Shown here one piece after another: positions 54,934 to 64,000 of a stretch of 64,000 nucleotides of DNA. Origin of the DNA: Fuscovulum blasticum DSM 2131 (GTDB taxonomy: Bacteria; Pseudomonadota; Alphaproteobacteria; Rhodobacterales; Rhodobacteraceae); assembly GCF_003034965.1 (NCBI RefSeq), contig NZ_PZKE01000005.1, positions 171,498 to 235,497 on the forward strand, written 5' to 3'. Position numbers and translations under genes: made by a program. Within the stretch, counting starts at the first letter, position 1. The number at the start of each line of letters is the position of its first letter. The notes beneath the pieces were generated by a model. It did no database searches. It saw only the letters and a program-made list of their open reading frames with translations, and was not told where the DNA came from.

Positions 54934-55016
54934 CGAGACGATGTTCGAGGCAACTCCTGTCGTCTCATACCTCCCTGTTGGACTTAGGCCGGGCTTTTGC
55001 TCGGCCTCTCTTTTTT
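54934..55016 (+). ncRNA. Candidate trans-acting small RNA with anti-Shine-Dalgarno motif
   Basis: About 83 nt in the 358-bp gap between the LysR gene and purL. Order: a 5' hairpin (GAGACGA 54935-54941 with TCGTCTC 54960-54966, plus an inner AGG/CCT), an unpaired stretch with CCTCCC (54970-54975), and a 9-bp terminator stem AGGCCGGGC/GCTCGGCCT with a TTTT loop (54986-55007), then CTCTTTTTT. This is the layout of sRNAs that block ribosome-binding sites. A short frame from ATG 54941 with a weak ribosome site overlaps it, so a leader peptide is an alternative. The rest of the gap to purL shows nothing clear. Confidence 0.55.
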
Positions 55017-55188
55017 CCGGCCCCTGTTTGGCGCAGCCACGGTTTGCTGCCGGTGCAAGGTCAGGGCCACCCCTGACACCTGTGAAAATGCGGGCACATC
55101 AGGCGCCGTCCCCCTTGCAGGGGCTTTCGCGCCGAGGCGGCATCGGATAGGACGCGCGCATCCCCTTGCCGCGACCGGAGGCCCCGTG

Positions 55189-57350
<2,162 letters not shown>

Positions 57351-57351
<1 letters not shown>

Positions 57352-57821
57352 TGCTGCGCCGGATCGGGCCTGACAGCCCGGACCTGCCCCGTATTGCGGC
57401 GCTGATCGCGGCGCATCCCCGGACCTTGCTGCAACAGACCGAAGCCGACGTGCAGGCGCTTGCGGCAGACCCGAAAAGCCGGGTTCTGGTGTGGGACCGG
57501 GGCGAAGGTTTTGCCGGATTCGCCACCATCGAAGCGCTTTATCCGCAGGTGGTGTTCCTGACCAACCTTGCACTGACGCAGCCGGGTCGGGGCGACGGGG
57601 GCGCGCTGATCCGGGCAGCGTTGGAGCTGGCTTTCACCGACATGCGGGCGCATCGTCTGTTCTGCGACATCGCCTTTGACAATGCCGCTGGTCTGGCCGC
57701 CTTTGCCCGGGCCGGACTGGTGCGCGAAGGCACGATGCGCGAATGTTGGCTGCGGGCCGATGGCTGGGTGGATTGCCACGCCTATTCGATGCTGGCCCGG
57801 GAATGGAAGGCCCTGACATGA
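57351..57821 (+). CDS. GNAT-family N-acetyltransferase (first of a pair)
   Basis: A 156-aa acetyltransferase: FLTNLALTQPGRGDGGALIR matches the acetyl-CoA motif A, and HRLFCDIAFDNAAGLAAFAR then AGLVREGTMRE matches motif B. The substrate is unknown. It starts on the purL stop (TGATG) and overlaps the next GNAT by 4 bp. The two share a similar length and ending, suggesting a local duplication. Confidence 0.8.
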
Positions 57822-58297
57822 CCCTTCGGAGCGCGACTCCGGCCGACATCGGCTTCATCCGCAGCCTCACGACGCGGCCCGACTATGCGCCCTTCATTGG
57901 GGACAGCGACGAGGCCACCTTGCAGGGCTGGATCGACAGCCCCGAGGCGCGGGTGCTGATCTGGGACGAAGGCAAAGGCCCGGCGGGCTTTGCCATCTTC
58001 CGCGAGATCGGTGATCCGTCGGGGCGGGTGGAACTGTTCCGCATCGCGCTGGCGCAGGCCGGTGGCGGGCGGGGCGATGCCTTCTTCGCCGCGCTGGTGG
58101 ACTATGGCTTTGCCACACTTGGCGCGGCGCGGCTCTGGCTGGATGCCAGCGGGGAGAACCCGCGTGCAATGAAAATCTACGAACGGGCCGGGTTCCGCCG
58201 CGAAGGGGTGCAGCGGGCGCAATGGTGGCGGCCCTGCCTTGGCCGGGCGGTGGATCTGCATCTGTTCGGAATGATGCGGGACGAATGGCAGGCCTGA
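57818..58297 (+). CDS. GNAT-family N-acetyltransferase (second of a pair)
   Basis: A 159-aa acetyltransferase of the RimJ/RimL-like type: LRSATPADIGFIRSLTTRPD at the start, then FRIALAQAGGGRGDAFFAAL and LDASGENPRAMKIYERAGFR. Start ATG 57818 overlaps the previous stop by 4 bp; the earlier start at 57743 is rejected. Substrate unknown. Confidence 0.8.
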   Translation: MTLRSATPADIGFIRSLTTRPDYAPFIGDSDEATLQGWIDSPEARVLIWDEGKGPAGFAIFREIGDPSGRVELFRIALAQAGGGRGDAFFAALVDYGFATLGAARLWLDASGENPRAMKIYERAGFRREGVQRAQWWRPCLGRAVDLHLFGMMRDEWQA

Positions 58298-58377
58298 CCG
58301 CCCCCGCCCTGATGCCGCACTTGCAGGCCCTGCCCCTTGGACATACATCTTATGCCAGTCAATGAATGAGGCCCGCA

Positions 58378-58620
58378 ATGGCGATGGAAGCCGAAGACAT
58401 CGAGGCGCTGATCCGCGCTTCCTTTCCCAAAGCAAAGATCACCGTGATCGACACGGCGGGCGACGGCAACCACTGGGCGGCGGAAGTGATCGACGAATCC
58501 TTCCGCGGCATGAACCGTGTGCAACAGCAGCGCGCGGTCTATGCCAGCCTGAAAGGCAAGATGGACGGCGCGCATGGTGAACTACATGCGCTGGCGTTGA
58601 CCACCAAAGCTCCGGACTGA
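58378..58620 (+). CDS. BolA-family protein
   Basis: An 80-aa protein of the BolA/IbaG type: EAEDIEALIRASFPKAKITV, the conserved invariant region NHWAAEVIDESFRGMNRVQQ, and GELHALALTTKAP with the His that can bind an Fe-S cluster with a monothiol glutaredoxin. ATG 58378 has GAGG upstream. It lies 11 bp before grxD, the classic functional partner. Confidence 0.93.
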   Translation: MAMEAEDIEALIRASFPKAKITVIDTAGDGNHWAAEVIDESFRGMNRVQQQRAVYASLKGKMDGAHGELHALALTTKAPD

Positions 58621-58631
58621 AAGGACAAGGC

Positions 58632-58991
58632 ATGAGCGCGCAGGATCAGATCCGCGAGACGATCACCAAGAACGATGTGGTGCTTTACATGAAGGGCACC
58701 AAGATGATGCCGCAATGCGGGTTCTCGTCCCGCGTCGCCGGGGTGCTGAACTATATGGGCGTCGACTATGTTGACGTGAACGTGCTGGCCGATGCCGACG
58801 TGCGGCAGGGCATCAAGGATTTCTCCAACTGGCCCACCATTCCGCAGCTTTATGTGAAGGGCGAATTCGTCGGCGGCTGCGACATCGTTACCGAGATGAC
58901 GCTGTCGGGCGAGCTGGACGCGCTGTTCGAAGCCAAGGGCGTGGCCTATGACAAGGACGCGGCGAACAAGATCCGCGAAGCAAACGCCTGA
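58632..58991 (+). CDS. grxD: Monothiol glutaredoxin (Grx4 type)
   Basis: A 119-aa CGFS glutaredoxin that binds and delivers [2Fe-2S] clusters: VLYMKGTKMMPQCGFSSRVA, WPTIPQLYVKGEFVGGCDIV. The active-site Cys is in QCGFS. With the BolA protein it would form the Fe-S sensing or trafficking heterodimer. Confidence 0.96.
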   Translation: MSAQDQIRETITKNDVVLYMKGTKMMPQCGFSSRVAGVLNYMGVDYVDVNVLADADVRQGIKDFSNWPTIPQLYVKGEFVGGCDIVTEMTLSGELDALFEAKGVAYDKDAANKIREANA

Positions 58992-58999
58992 GTAAGGCG

Positions 59000-59068
59000 G
59001 CAAATTCCTTCGAAGGAATTTGCAAAAAATCTTCGGCGATTTTTGCGCCCGGCGGTCCCCGCCGGGCG
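59000..59068. repeat. Cluster of three palindromic hairpins after grxD
   Basis: A perfect 24-bp palindrome (59000-59023, half GCAAATTCCTTC), an A+T stem AAAAATC/GATTTTT (59025-59044), and a 10-bp stem CGCCCGGCGG/CCGCCGGGCG (59046-59068) followed by TTTCCTTTT. The last acts as a terminator between convergent genes. The first two are A+T-rich and unlike ordinary terminators here, so they may be a repetitive extragenic palindrome. Confidence 0.6.
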
Positions 59069-59082
59069 TTTCCTTTTCCGGT

Positions 59083-59418
59083 TCAGCCGGATTCCTTGCA
59101 GTTCTGCAGCACGGGTGTCTCTTCCCCGGCTTCCTTCCAGTACAGCGCCGCCTCGTCGCCCTTGGTCCACCAGACGTAGTTTGCACCGTCCGAAGGCCAG
59201 CCGTAGCGGGCCCCCGAGGCCGCAGGTTCATTGTAAAGGGTGATCTGGGTGCCCTCGACATGGATCACCGCCAGCGACAGGTCGACGGCGTTGACATAGG
59301 TGGCCGGCACCATAACCCCGCGGTCGCAGGTGTAGCGCGTGGTCAGAACCTGGGTCTCATCGGCAACCGCAGGGGCGGCAACCAGGGCCGCCAGAAGCAT
59401 CAGCGAGATCCGTTTCAT
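59083..59418 (-). CDS. MliC/PliC-type C-type lysozyme inhibitor
   Basis: A 111-aa exported protein: signal peptide MKRISLMLLAALVAAPAVAD without a lipobox Cys, so periplasmic rather than membrane-anchored. The MliC fold is shown by TTRYTCDRGVMVPATYVN, LAVIHVEGTQITLYNEPAA, SGARYGWPSDGANYVWWTKG, EAALYWKEAG, and a C-terminal Cys for a disulfide. It overlaps zapA by 4 bp. Confidence 0.87.
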   Translation of the reverse strand: MKRISLMLLAALVAAPAVADETQVLTTRYTCDRGVMVPATYVNAVDLSLAVIHVEGTQITLYNEPAASGARYGWPSDGANYVWWTKGDEAALYWKEAGEETPVLQNCKESG

Positions 59419-59789
59419 GCGCGAGCCCTTTCTTCGGTGCGGTCGGCCAGCGCCTCGGCACGGGCGGCGATTTCGGCCAGCGTCTCGAAAATCTGCGGCG
59501 GTACCACCGGCACCTCAACCCGCTGCGCGGGCGGCGCGGGGCGGGCTTCCAGTTCGGCCACGCGGGCGCGTAACTGGCGCAGCTCGTCTTCGCCGGCGGC
59601 GGTCTTGTCAGCCAGCATCAGCCCCGCCATCAGCAGCATCTTGGGTTCCGGCACCCGCCCCATCGCCGCGATCAGCGGTTGCGCTTCGGCATCCAGCATC
59701 TGGGCCGCCGCGCGCAGGAAATGCTCTTCGCCCGGCTGGCAGGACACCACAAAGGGCCGGCCACCGATAAGGACTTCGATCTCAGGCAT
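59415..59789 (-). CDS. zapA: Cell division protein ZapA
   Basis: A 124-aa FtsZ-associated protein: EVLIGGRPFVVSCQPGEEHF, LRAAAQMLDAEAQPLIAAMG, MLLMAGLMLADKTAAGEDEL, then a coiled-coil tail. It stabilises FtsZ bundles at mid-cell. It overlaps the upstream coiled-coil gene by 8 bp and the lysozyme-inhibitor gene by 4 bp. Confidence 0.87.
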   Translation of the reverse strand: MPEIEVLIGGRPFVVSCQPGEEHFLRAAAQMLDAEAQPLIAAMGRVPEPKMLLMAGLMLADKTAAGEDELRQLRARVAELEARPAPPAQRVEVPVVPPQIFETLAEIAARAEALADRTEERARA

Positions 59790-60285
59790 TTTCCGCCTCC
59801 GTCAGATGTTCGTCGAGGGCGGCCGTAAGCTCATCCAGCTCGGCCAGTTCCGAAAGGCGCGTGGCGCGCAGCGCGTCAAGTTCGGCCAGCATGGCGCGGT
59901 TGATCTGCGCCGCATCCACGCTGCCGGCGTCCTGCGCTTCGCGCAGGCGGCGCAGTTCCTCGCGCAACAGCACGGCCGTCTTGCGCATACGCTGCAATTC
60001 CAGACCCTGCACATCAAGCTGGCGGGTCATCTTTTCGATCCGCTCATCCTGCGGGCTGCGGCCCGCAGCTTCGCGGTCGCGGATCGCGCGCAGGCGCTCA
60101 CGCAACTGGGCCGATGTGGCCCGCTCGGCCGCAAGCTCGGTGCGGATCTGGTCAAGCTCCAGCGCAAGCGCGGCCACGGGAACGGCGGGCGGCGGGGCGA
60201 CGGCGGGCGGGGGGCTGTCCAGCCCCCGACCGATACGGTCCAGCGCGGTGCTGATCCGGCGTTCAAGTTCGATGATATCCTGCAT
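59782..60285 (-). CDS. Coiled-coil protein upstream of zapA
   Basis: A 167-aa Glu/Arg/Leu-rich protein, nearly all predicted coiled coil after a Pro-rich break at residues 24-36 (DSPPPAVAPPPAVP). Start ATG 60285 (MQDIIELERRIS) has AAGGGG upstream; the longer frame is rejected. No family is recognised. Overlap with zapA suggests a division-linked partner, like ZapB in enterobacteria, but this is inference. Confidence 0.7.
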   Translation of the reverse strand: MQDIIELERRISTALDRIGRGLDSPPPAVAPPPAVPVAALALELDQIRTELAAERATSAQLRERLRAIRDREAAGRSPQDERIEKMTRQLDVQGLELQRMRKTAVLLREELRRLREAQDAGSVDAAQINRAMLAELDALRATRLSELAELDELTAALDEHLTEAENA

Positions 60286-60435
60286 CCGCTGCCCCTTCCC
60301 GAATCCGTCGCTGCGGGGCTGTTCCGCCCCTTCGGACACGGCCTGCGAATCGCCCCGCAAACCTGCTTGGGCAATCTTATCGCGAAACCGGGGGAAAGCG
60401 GCCAGCCTTTCTTCCCAAGGCCTTGGCGAGCAAGC

Positions 60436-60464
60436 TTGATCTTGCCAAGGCGGGCCGGTATCGC
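60436..60464 (+). promoter_or_regulatory. Possible tkt promoter
   Basis: TTGATC and TATCGC with a 17-bp spacer, about 38 bp before the tkt start, in the 217-bp divergent gap. Confidence 0.4.
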
Positions 60465-60502
60465 GGGAGCAACCCTGTTGCAGCCCCGAAAGGACCGCCA
60501 TC

Positions 60503-62518
60503 GTGGAAATCGCCGCCCTTCGCGCCCGCCACCCCGACCACTGGATGCGGGCAACCGCGATCCGCGCGCTGACGCTGGATGCCGTGGCCGCGGCCAATTC
60601 GGGCCATTCCGGTATGCCGATGGGCATGGCCGATGTGGCGACGGTGCTGTTCTCGAAACACCTGAAGTTCGATCCCAAGGCGCCCCGCTGGCCGGACCGC
60701 GACCGTTTCATCCTGTCGGCGGGCCATGGCTCTATGCTGATCTACAGCCTGTTGTACCTGACCGGCTATCAGGATGTGACGCTGGATCAGATCAAGAACT
60801 TCCGCCAGTGGGGGGCCATCACCGCGGGCCACCCGGAATACGGCCATGTGGCCGGCGTGGAAACCACCACCGGCCCGCTGGGCCAGGGCATTTCCAACGC
60901 CGTGGGCTTTGCCATGGCCGAAGAACACCTGCGCGCCCGCTGGGGGGCCAAGGTGCAGGACCATTACACCTATGTCATCGCCGGTGACGGCTGCCTGATG
61001 GAAGGCGTCAGCCAGGAAGCCATCGGCATTGCCGGTCGTCACAAGTTGAGCCGGCTGATCGTGCTGTGGGACAACAACGACATCACCATCGACGGCAAGG
61101 TGTCGCTGTCGGACGTGACCGACCAGAAGGCCCGCTTCGCGGCCAGCGGCTGGGACGTGTTCGAATGTGACGGGCATGACCCGGATGACATCGACCGTGC
61201 CATCACCGCCGCCAAGGCCAGCGCCGGCCCGGCCATGATCGCCTGCAAGACGCATATCGCCATCGGCCATGCCGCGCAGGACACTTCGAAGGGCCATGGC
61301 GCGCTGACCGACAAGACGCAACTGCAGGCCGCCAAGGATGCCTACGGCTGGCCCGGCGCCGCGTTCGAGGTGCCGAAGGACGTGAAAGCCTGGTGGGAAT
61401 CGCTGGGCGCCAAGGGCGCAAAGGCCCGTGCGGACTGGGAAATCCGGCTGGCCACGCTGTCGGCGGCCAAGCAGGCCGAGTTTGCGCGCATCTTCGCGGG
61501 CGAGCCGGCTCCGAAGCTGGGCGCGGCCATTCGCGCGGTAAAGAAGGCCGCGGTCGAGGCGCCGGCCAAGCTGGCCACCCGGTCGGCCAGCGAAAAGGTG
61601 CTGGCGGCGGTCAATCCGGTGATGACCGAGACCTTTGCCGGATCGGCCGATCTGACCGGATCGAACAACACCAAAACGTCTGATCTGGGTATGTTTGACG
61701 TAAGCTCCAGAGGCGGACGTTACATGTACTGGGGCATCCGCGAACACGGCATGGCGGCGGCGATGAACGGCATGGCGCTGCATGGCGGCGTGCGGCCCTA
61801 TTCGGGCACGTTCATGGCCTTCACCGATTATGCCCGCCCGTCGATGCGGCTTTCGGCGCTGATGGGGCTGCCGGTCGTCTATGTGATGACGCATGACAGC
61901 ATCGGTCTGGGCGAAGACGGCCCGACCCACCAGCCGGTCGAACATCTGGCGATCAGCCGCGCCACGCCGAACACGCTGGTGTTCCGGCCCGCCGATCTGG
62001 TGGAAGTGGCGGAATGCTGGGAACTGGCGCTGAGCCAGACCGGCACCCCGTCGGTTCTGGCACTGAGTCGGCAGAACCTGGCGGCCGTGCGGACGGCGCA
62101 CACCAACCAGAACCTTTCCGCAAAGGGCGCCTATGTGCTGGCCGAAGCCACCGGCAAGCGCCGGGTGATCCTGATCGCCACCGGGTCGGAGGTGGAGATC
62201 GCGCTGAAAGCCCGCGAGGCGCTGGAGGCGGAAGGGATCGGCACGCGCGTCGTCTCGATGCCGTCGATGGAACTGTTCGCCGCGCAGGACGAAGCCTATC
62301 GCAAGAAGGTGCTTCCCGCAGGCCCGGTGCGCGTGGCCATAGAAGCCGGCGTGCGGCAGGGCTGGGATCGCTGGCTGCTGGGTGAGCGCGGGCGTGACGG
62401 CAAGGCCGATTTCGTGGGCATGTCGTCCTTCGGCGCCTCGGCCCCCTACGAGCGGCTTTACAAGGAATTCGGCATCACCGCCGAAGCGGCCGTCGCCAAG
62501 GCGAAGGCGCTGCTCTGA
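60503..62518 (+). CDS. tkt: Transketolase
   Basis: A 671-aa thiamine-diphosphate enzyme of the pentose phosphate or Calvin cycle. TPP site: [20 protein letters not shown] then [12 protein letters not shown]; substrate sites [17 protein letters not shown] and [19 protein letters not shown]. Start is GTG 60503 after AAAGGA. No Calvin-cycle genes are near, so it is probably the housekeeping copy. Confidence 0.96.
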   Translation: MEIAALRARHPDHWMRATAIRALTLDAVAAANSGHSGMPMGMADVATVLFSKHLKFDPKAPRWPDRDRFILSAGHGSMLIYSLLYLTGYQDVTLDQIKNFRQWGAITAGHPEYGHVAGVETTTGPLGQGISNAVGFAMAEEHLRARWGAKVQDHYTYVIAGDGCLMEGVSQEAIGIAGRHKLSRLIVLWDNNDITIDGKVSLSDVTDQKARFAASGWDVFECDGHDPDDIDRAITAAKASAGPAMIACKTHIAIGHAAQDTSKGHGALTDKTQLQAAKDAYGWPGAAFEVPKDVKAWWESLGAKGAKARADWEIRLATLSAAKQAEFARIFAGEPAPKLGAAIRAVKKAAVEAPAKLATRSASEKVLAAVNPVMTETFAGSADLTGSNNTKTSDLGMFDVSSRGGRYMYWGIREHGMAAAMNGMALHGGVRPYSGTFMAFTDYARPSMRLSALMGLPVVYVMTHDSIGLGEDGPTHQPVEHLAISRATPNTLVFRPADLVEVAECWELALSQTGTPSVLALSRQNLAAVRTAHTNQNLSAKGAYVLAEATGKRRVILIATGSEVEIALKAREALEAEGIGTRVVSMPSMELFAAQDEAYRKKVLPAGPVRVAIEAGVRQGWDRWLLGERGRDGKADFVGMSSFGASAPYERLYKEFGITAEAAVAKAKALL

Positions 62519-62526
62519 GACCAGAG

Positions 62527-62560
62527 CCCGGAGCGTTCAAACGCTCCGGGCCGGTCTTTT
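62527..62560 (+). terminator. Terminator of tkt
   Basis: A 10-bp perfect stem CCCGGAGCGT/ACGCTCCGGG with a TCAA loop, followed by CCGGTCTTTT. Confidence 0.8.
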
Positions 62561-62640
62561 CAACGAAACGGTCCCGGCCTTTGGCTGTGTTCACGGCCCC
62601 TGCCGGTCTGGGCGGGCGCCTGTTGTAAAGGGTTGTCATC

Positions 62641-63000
62641 ATGGCAAAAAGACTGGCATTTCTGCTGATCGCCGCCGGCCTGATCGGCTTTGGCGCCTTG
62701 CGTCAATTCGGCACCCCTGCCGTGCCGGCGGCGGACAGGGCGCGGTGCGAGGCCATTGTGGCCGAGCTTTACCAAGGCAGCCCCGAGACCATTGCGACGA
62801 TGGCCGCAAGCTGCGGCGATGCCGGAATGGTGGCGATGATGGATGCGCGCAAGGCCGGCGACGGCGCGTCAGAGGCTGCCGCCTCGGTCGCGGCGGCGAA
62901 CCGATCGGACATCGTGGGGACGCTGATCAACTGCGCCCTGATCGGGGCCGGAATCGGGGCGCTTGGCGCCGCCTTTGGTGCGGCCCGCCGCAAGGCCTGA
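62641..63000 (+). CDS. Membrane protein of unknown function, 119 aa
   Basis: An N-terminal hydrophobic segment (residues 5-21, LAFLLIAAGLIGFGALR), a polar middle with two Cys (ARCEAIVAEL and AASCGDAGM), and a Gly/Ala-rich C-terminal segment (GTLINCALIGAGIGALGAAF) ending ARRKA. It looks like a small two-pass inner-membrane protein. No family recognised. It is 122 bp after tkt behind a terminator, so it has its own transcript. Confidence 0.65.
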   Translation: MAKRLAFLLIAAGLIGFGALRQFGTPAVPAADRARCEAIVAELYQGSPETIATMAASCGDAGMVAMMDARKAGDGASEAAASVAAANRSDIVGTLINCALIGAGIGALGAAFGAARRKA

Positions 63001-63018
63001 CGGCCGGGCGTCGCCGGG

Positions 63019-63498
63019 TCAGCCGCGACGGGCGGCGTCGATCCGGGCCACGTCGATCCTGGTCATCTCCATCATCGCGGCGAAGGCACGCGCTGCTTCG
63101 CCGCCGCCTGCGGCCAGCGCCTCGGTCAGGGTTTGCGGGGTGATCTGCCACGACAGGCCCCAGCGATCCTTGCACCAGCCGCAAGCGCTTTCCTGCCCGC
63201 CATTGCCGACGATGGCGTTCCAGTAACGGTCTGTCTCGGCCTGATCCTTGGTGGCGATCTGGAACGAAAAGGCTTCGGACTGGCGGAAGGCAGGTCCGCC
63301 GTTCAGCCCAAGGCAGGGGATGCCAAGAACGGTGAATTGCACAGTCAGCACATCGCCCGCCTTGCCTGACGGGAAATCGGTCGGGGCGCGCAGGATGGAC
63401 TGCACCGCACTGTCGGGGAAGGTTTCGGCGTAGAACCGCGCCGCCCCTTCGGCGTCATTGTCATACCAGAGGCAGATCGTGTTTCGGGCGATGGTCAT
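63019..63498 (-). CDS. VOC-superfamily protein (PhnB/3-dmu-9_3-mt-like)
   Basis: A 159-aa protein of the glyoxalase/VOC fold: TICLWYDNDAEGAARFYAET, PCLGLNGGPAFRQSEAFSFQ, CGWCKDRWGLSWQITPQTL. The family is named after demethylubiquinone methyltransferase but most members are of unknown function. Convergent with the small membrane protein; downstream of the anmK gene on the same strand. Confidence 0.85.
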   Translation of the reverse strand: MTIARNTICLWYDNDAEGAARFYAETFPDSAVQSILRAPTDFPSGKAGDVLTVQFTVLGIPCLGLNGGPAFRQSEAFSFQIATKDQAETDRYWNAIVGNGGQESACGWCKDRWGLSWQITPQTLTEALAAGGGEAARAFAAMMEMTRIDVARIDAARRG

Positions 63499-63530
63499 GG
63501 CAACGCTCCTTTGTCTGAACGGCGCCGGGA

Positions 63531-64000
63531 TCAGGCGTCGGGCCGGCTGATCTGTCCACCGCCGACATTGGCGGCCACGCCGGTGGTCGCGGGGCAGGAC
63601 GTTGGCAGGCCGCGCAACACGCGGACGGCAAGGAAGGCAAAAGCCTGGGCTTCCAGCATATCCCCATTCAGGCCGGCTGTCTCAACCGGCTCAACCTTGC
63701 AGGGGAAGCCGCGCGACAAGTGGCGCATCATCACCGGGTTCAGCCGGCCGCCGCCGGTGACCAGCAAGCGGCTGGCCGGGGCCGGAAAATGCTCGGCCCC
63801 CTTCACCACGGCGGCGGCGGCGGCGGCGGTCAGCGTGGCGGCGGCGGCCGGAGTGTCCAGCTTGCGAACGGATTCCAGCAGGCTGTTGAAATCGTTTCGG
63901 TCCAGCGACTTGGGCGGCATCTTCAGGAAATAGGAATGGTCGAGAAAGGCCTCGATCACCTGCCGCCTGACCCGGCCTTTCGCGGCCACCGCCCCCCTCC
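63531..64000 (-). CDS. anmK: Anhydro-N-acetylmuramic acid kinase, C-terminal part
   Basis: The frame runs off the right edge, so only about the last 155 residues are present. AnmK opens and phosphorylates 1,6-anhydro-MurNAc to MurNAc-6-P in peptidoglycan recycling. Visible blocks: [20 protein letters not shown] and [20 protein letters not shown] then PTS. ASKHA fold. It complements nagZ at 43.6 kb. Confidence 0.92.
   Translation of the reverse strand, partial: RGAVAAKGRVRRQVIEAFLDHSYFLKMPPKSLDRNDFNSLLESVRKLDTPAAAATLTAAAAAAVVKGAEHFPAPASRLLVTGGGRLNPVMMRHLSRGFPCKVEPVETAGLNGDMLEAQAFAFLAVRVLRGLPTSCPATTGVAANVGGGQISRPDA

Noticed and set aside
54851..55150. 99-aa open frame before purL
   Set aside because: It runs through the intrinsic terminator at 54986-55016, has no ribosome site at 54851 and no recognisable sequence. 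A shorter leader peptide from 54941 stays possible.

Overview
This window is a stretch of core chromosome from a G+C-rich alphaproteobacterium, almost certainly of the order Rhodobacterales (Rhodobacter/Paracoccus-like). The case rests on gene content and order: DUF177-rpmF-plsX-fabH-ihfA-merR; argS-SPOR-nagZ-scpA-scpB; a holin/muramidase pair of the gene transfer agent (GTA) lysis type; MocR and DUF1127 genes; an N-terminally extended ribosomal protein S9; and the trio virulence-factor-domain / methylene-THF reductase-like / methyl-THF methyltransferase. No insertion sequences, CRISPR arrays, rRNA or prophage structural genes are visible. Two tRNAs are present (Gln-UUG and Pro-GGG).

Layout. 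1-6.3 kb: the end of ppk2, a TetR regulator, a polyamine-type ABC transporter without its binding protein, and a MocR regulator divergent from a small DUF1127 gene. 6.3-10.3 kb: rplM-rpsI, an SseB-domain gene coupled to an Fe-S uracil-DNA glycosylase, and a divergent NhaA-like transporter. 10.3-13.7 kb: capsule-export ATPase, inner-membrane export protein and KDO-8-P synthase. 13.8-23.3 kb: amino-acid racemase, HI0933-like flavoprotein, tRNA-Gln, aroK-aroB, a 44-aa small protein, a secreted unknown, xerD, a CNNM/CorC protein and a HerA-like ATPase. 23.3-29.6 kb: an IalB-family protein, an LpxD-like / acyl carrier protein / ketoacyl synthase cassette, then an L,D-transpeptidase divergent from a MepK-like endopeptidase. 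29.6-36.5 kb: rlmE, ppx, the one-carbon trio, olsB, msrB, a BamE-like lipoprotein. 36-41 kb: DUF177-rpmF-plsX-fabH, ihfA, merR, tRNA-Pro. 41-52 kb: two-domain dcd facing the argS-SPOR-nagZ-scpAB cluster, the GTA lysis pair, ccmE, argC, and epmA divergent from efp. 52-64 kb: DUF1684, murI, LysR, a small-RNA-like locus, purL, two GNATs, bolA-grxD, a lysozyme inhibitor / zapA / coiled-coil operon, tkt, and the end of anmK.

A theme is cell-envelope upkeep: murI supplies D-glutamate; the L,D-transpeptidase and MepK-like enzyme would make and cut 3-3 cross-links; nagZ and anmK recycle muropeptides; a lysozyme inhibitor and ZapA share an operon; the KAS/ACP/LpxD-like cassette, plsX-fabH, olsB and the capsule genes act on lipids and surface glycans.

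The most novel-looking element is intergenic: at about 54,899-55,016 a good promoter, a 5' hairpin, an exposed anti-Shine-Dalgarno motif and a strong intrinsic terminator line up as a roughly 80-nt small RNA. No wholly new multigene system is evident; the other findings are unusual domain fusions, missing partners or altered catalytic residues in otherwise recognisable genes.
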